Positions 6,127 through 7,380 of a stretch of 7,380 nt of DNA are shown piece by piece (positions within the stretch are counted from its first letter, which is position 1; each line of letters opens with the position of its first letter). Both the position numbers and the translations under genes were made by a program. Source of the stretch: JAJYZP01 sp049964535 (lineage in GTDB: Bacteria; Actinomycetota; Acidimicrobiia; Acidimicrobiales; Acidimicrobiaceae); assembly GCA_049964535.1 (NCBI GenBank), contig JBMFXG010000138.1, positions 1 through 7,380 on the forward strand, in the 5' to 3' direction. Under the pieces are notes generated by a model. That model was not told where the DNA came from. It ran no database searches and worked only from the letters and a program-made list of their open reading frames with translations.

Positions 6127-7377
6127 ATGCGGCTAACGAGCGTTCTTCGACGGATGTTTAGCTCTTTGGCAACGAGAAACTTCAGAATCTATCTCATCGG
6201 TCAAGTGATCTCGAATACCGGTACCTGGATGCAGTCGATTGCGATGAGCTGGCTCGTAATACGTGTGACGGGCTCAGGAGTGGACTTGGGCCTGGTCTCG
6301 GCGGCTTCGTTCCTACCGGTTTTAATCTTTGGGACCTTTGCGGGCGTGGTCGTTGATCGCTTTCCGCGCAGGACCATTCTGCTGATCACTCAGAGCCTCT
6401 TCTTGCTGCAGGCGCTTGGGTTTTTTGTCCTGACCTACAGTGGCTCTATTAAATTGTGGATGATATTTGCACTGTCTCTCTTTTTTGGAGCGGTAAATAC
6501 CGTTGACCCCACGGCTCGACAGAGCTTTGTGGAACAGTTGGCAGGACGAGATCGACTTCAAAATGCCGTGAGCCTCAACTCGGTGACCTTCAACGCTTCT
6601 CGTGCTGTAGGTCCTGCGATCGCGGGCATCTTGATTCTGACCGTCGGACTCTCCTACGCCTTTCTCTTCAACGCAATCTCATTCATTGCGGTAATCGCCG
6701 CTCTTTTTGCGCTTCGCAAGAGTGAGATGTATCCCTATCAGCCTCAAGTGCGGAGCAAGGGCCAGGTTCGTGAAGGACTGGCATACGTTCGAGAGCACTC
6801 CATCTTGGCGGTTACGCTGATCGGTATCTTCCTCGTTGGCACACTGGCATACAACTTCAACGTGACCTTGCCGCTTCTTGCGAAGTATACGTTTCACGGA
6901 AATGCCGGGACTTTGTCGCTGCTCACTTCTTGTTTTGGAGTAGGTGCGATCGCTGGCGGCCTCTGGACGGCACTTGCCGCGGATGCGAAGCTCGCCCGAC
7001 TAGCAAAACTTGCTGCGGTCTTCGCTCTGGCCATGCTCGGGCTCACGATCTCTCCCAATGTGTGGCTCGCTTCTGGTGCACTTTTGTTGATGGGAGCCTT
7101 CTCGCTCGCTTTCATAGCTCAAGCGAACTCGCTCTTACAGCTGAACTCCGAGCCAGCCTTGCGGGGTCGAGTTATGGCACTGTACTCCGTGGGATTTCTC
7201 GGAAGCACCCCGATTGGCTCGCCGATCATTGGTTGGGTGGCTCAAACCTATGGGGTCCGGTGGTCCCTCTTGCTCGGCGTGGTCTCGATCGCAGTGACGG
7301 CCTGGCTCTTTCATCGTTGGGCCGTAAGGAAGAGGGTCGCTGCTCTCGGTGTCGTTGAGGCCACCACGATCAGCTAG
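6127..7377 (+). CDS. Major facilitator transporter, MFS_3/EntS-like (12-helix) exporter
   Basis: This is a 416-residue membrane transporter of the family that includes the enterobactin exporter EntS and many uncharacterised actinobacterial exporters (Pfam MFS_3 type, by recall). Features seen: the family opening NFRIYLIGQVISNTGTWMQ (18-36), with helix 1 continuing to SWLVIRVTGS; motif A FAGVVVDRFPRR (71-82) between helices 2 and 3; DPTARQSFVEQL (127-138), NAVSLNSVTFNASRAVGP (146-163) around helices 4-5; a cytoplasmic central loop of about 25 residues (197-222); and the C-terminal RGRVMALYSVGFLGSTPIGS (346-365) repeat-type motif. Twelve hydrophobic segments are plausible. The frame is intact from ATG to TAG at 7375-7377. 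It is 129 bases downstream of the DHA2 exporter, same strand, with a possible terminator in between. The substrate is unknown: a siderophore, drug or other metabolite are all possible, and no biosynthesis genes are in view to decide. Confidence 0.9.
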   Translation: MRLTSVLRRMFSSLATRNFRIYLIGQVISNTGTWMQSIAMSWLVIRVTGSGVDLGLVSAASFLPVLIFGTFAGVVVDRFPRRTILLITQSLFLLQALGFFVLTYSGSIKLWMIFALSLFFGAVNTVDPTARQSFVEQLAGRDRLQNAVSLNSVTFNASRAVGPAIAGILILTVGLSYAFLFNAISFIAVIAALFALRKSEMYPYQPQVRSKGQVREGLAYVREHSILAVTLIGIFLVGTLAYNFNVTLPLLAKYTFHGNAGTLSLLTSCFGVGAIAGGLWTALAADAKLARLAKLAAVFALAMLGLTISPNVWLASGALLLMGAFSLAFIAQANSLLQLNSEPALRGRVMALYSVGFLGSTPIGSPIIGWVAQTYGVRWSLLLGVVSIAVTAWLFHRWAVRKRVAALGVVEATTIS

Positions 7378-7380
7378 CTC

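Noticed and set aside
6930..7358. 142-codon forward open frame inside the second MFS gene
   Set aside because: It is out of frame with the MFS protein, whose hydrophobic segments and motifs continue through this stretch; the alternative product is Cys/Arg/Trp-rich and not protein-like.
1..7380. Possible mobile element, CRISPR array or defence system
   Set aside because: I see no transposase, integrase, long terminal inverted repeats, regularly spaced direct repeats or toxin-antitoxin pair. All five genes belong to chromosomal housekeeping, repair or transport types.

Overview
The window looks like an ordinary chromosomal segment of an actinobacterium with a middling GC content (mid-50s per cent by eye). 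The 1-deoxy-D-xylulose-5-phosphate synthase has actinobacterial-style signatures (NDNGRSYAPTI around residues 185-195). The first gene resembles large membrane proteins I remember mainly from high-GC Gram-positives. A moderate-GC lineage such as the acidophilic, iron-oxidising Acidimicrobiia (Ferrimicrobium/Acidithrix type) would fit, but that is a guess from composition and protein style, not a demonstrated placement.

Layout. Positions 1-1284 (+) are the 3' part of a multi-pass membrane protein gene; its reading frame is open to the left edge, so the true start lies outside the window. A 108-base gap with a weak -10-like hexamer leads to dxs (1393-3342, +), complete and apparently active. 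A 212-base gap between convergent genes (3343-3554) holds a GC-rich hairpin directly after the dxs stop and a 12-base perfect palindrome. On the minus strand, 4313-3555 encodes a YedK/HMCES-type SRAP protein with all its catalytic residues. A 100-base divergent intergenic region separates it from a 14-helix DHA2-type major facilitator exporter (4414-5997, +). After a 129-base gap with a candidate terminator comes a second exporter of a different MFS family, MFS_3/EntS-like (6127-7377, +), which ends three bases before the window edge.

Function. dxs makes the first intermediate of the non-mevalonate (MEP) isoprenoid pathway; no other MEP gene is in view. The SRAP protein protects abasic sites in single-stranded DNA. 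The two MFS genes are probably proton-driven exporters of small toxic molecules, but their substrates cannot be read from sequence, and no dedicated regulator (TetR, MarR) is present. The genes do not form one obvious pathway. I see no phage, insertion sequence, CRISPR array, tRNA or rRNA, and no convincing new system. The open questions are the family of the truncated membrane protein, the regulatory structures in the gaps, and insertions in DXS and the SRAP protein.
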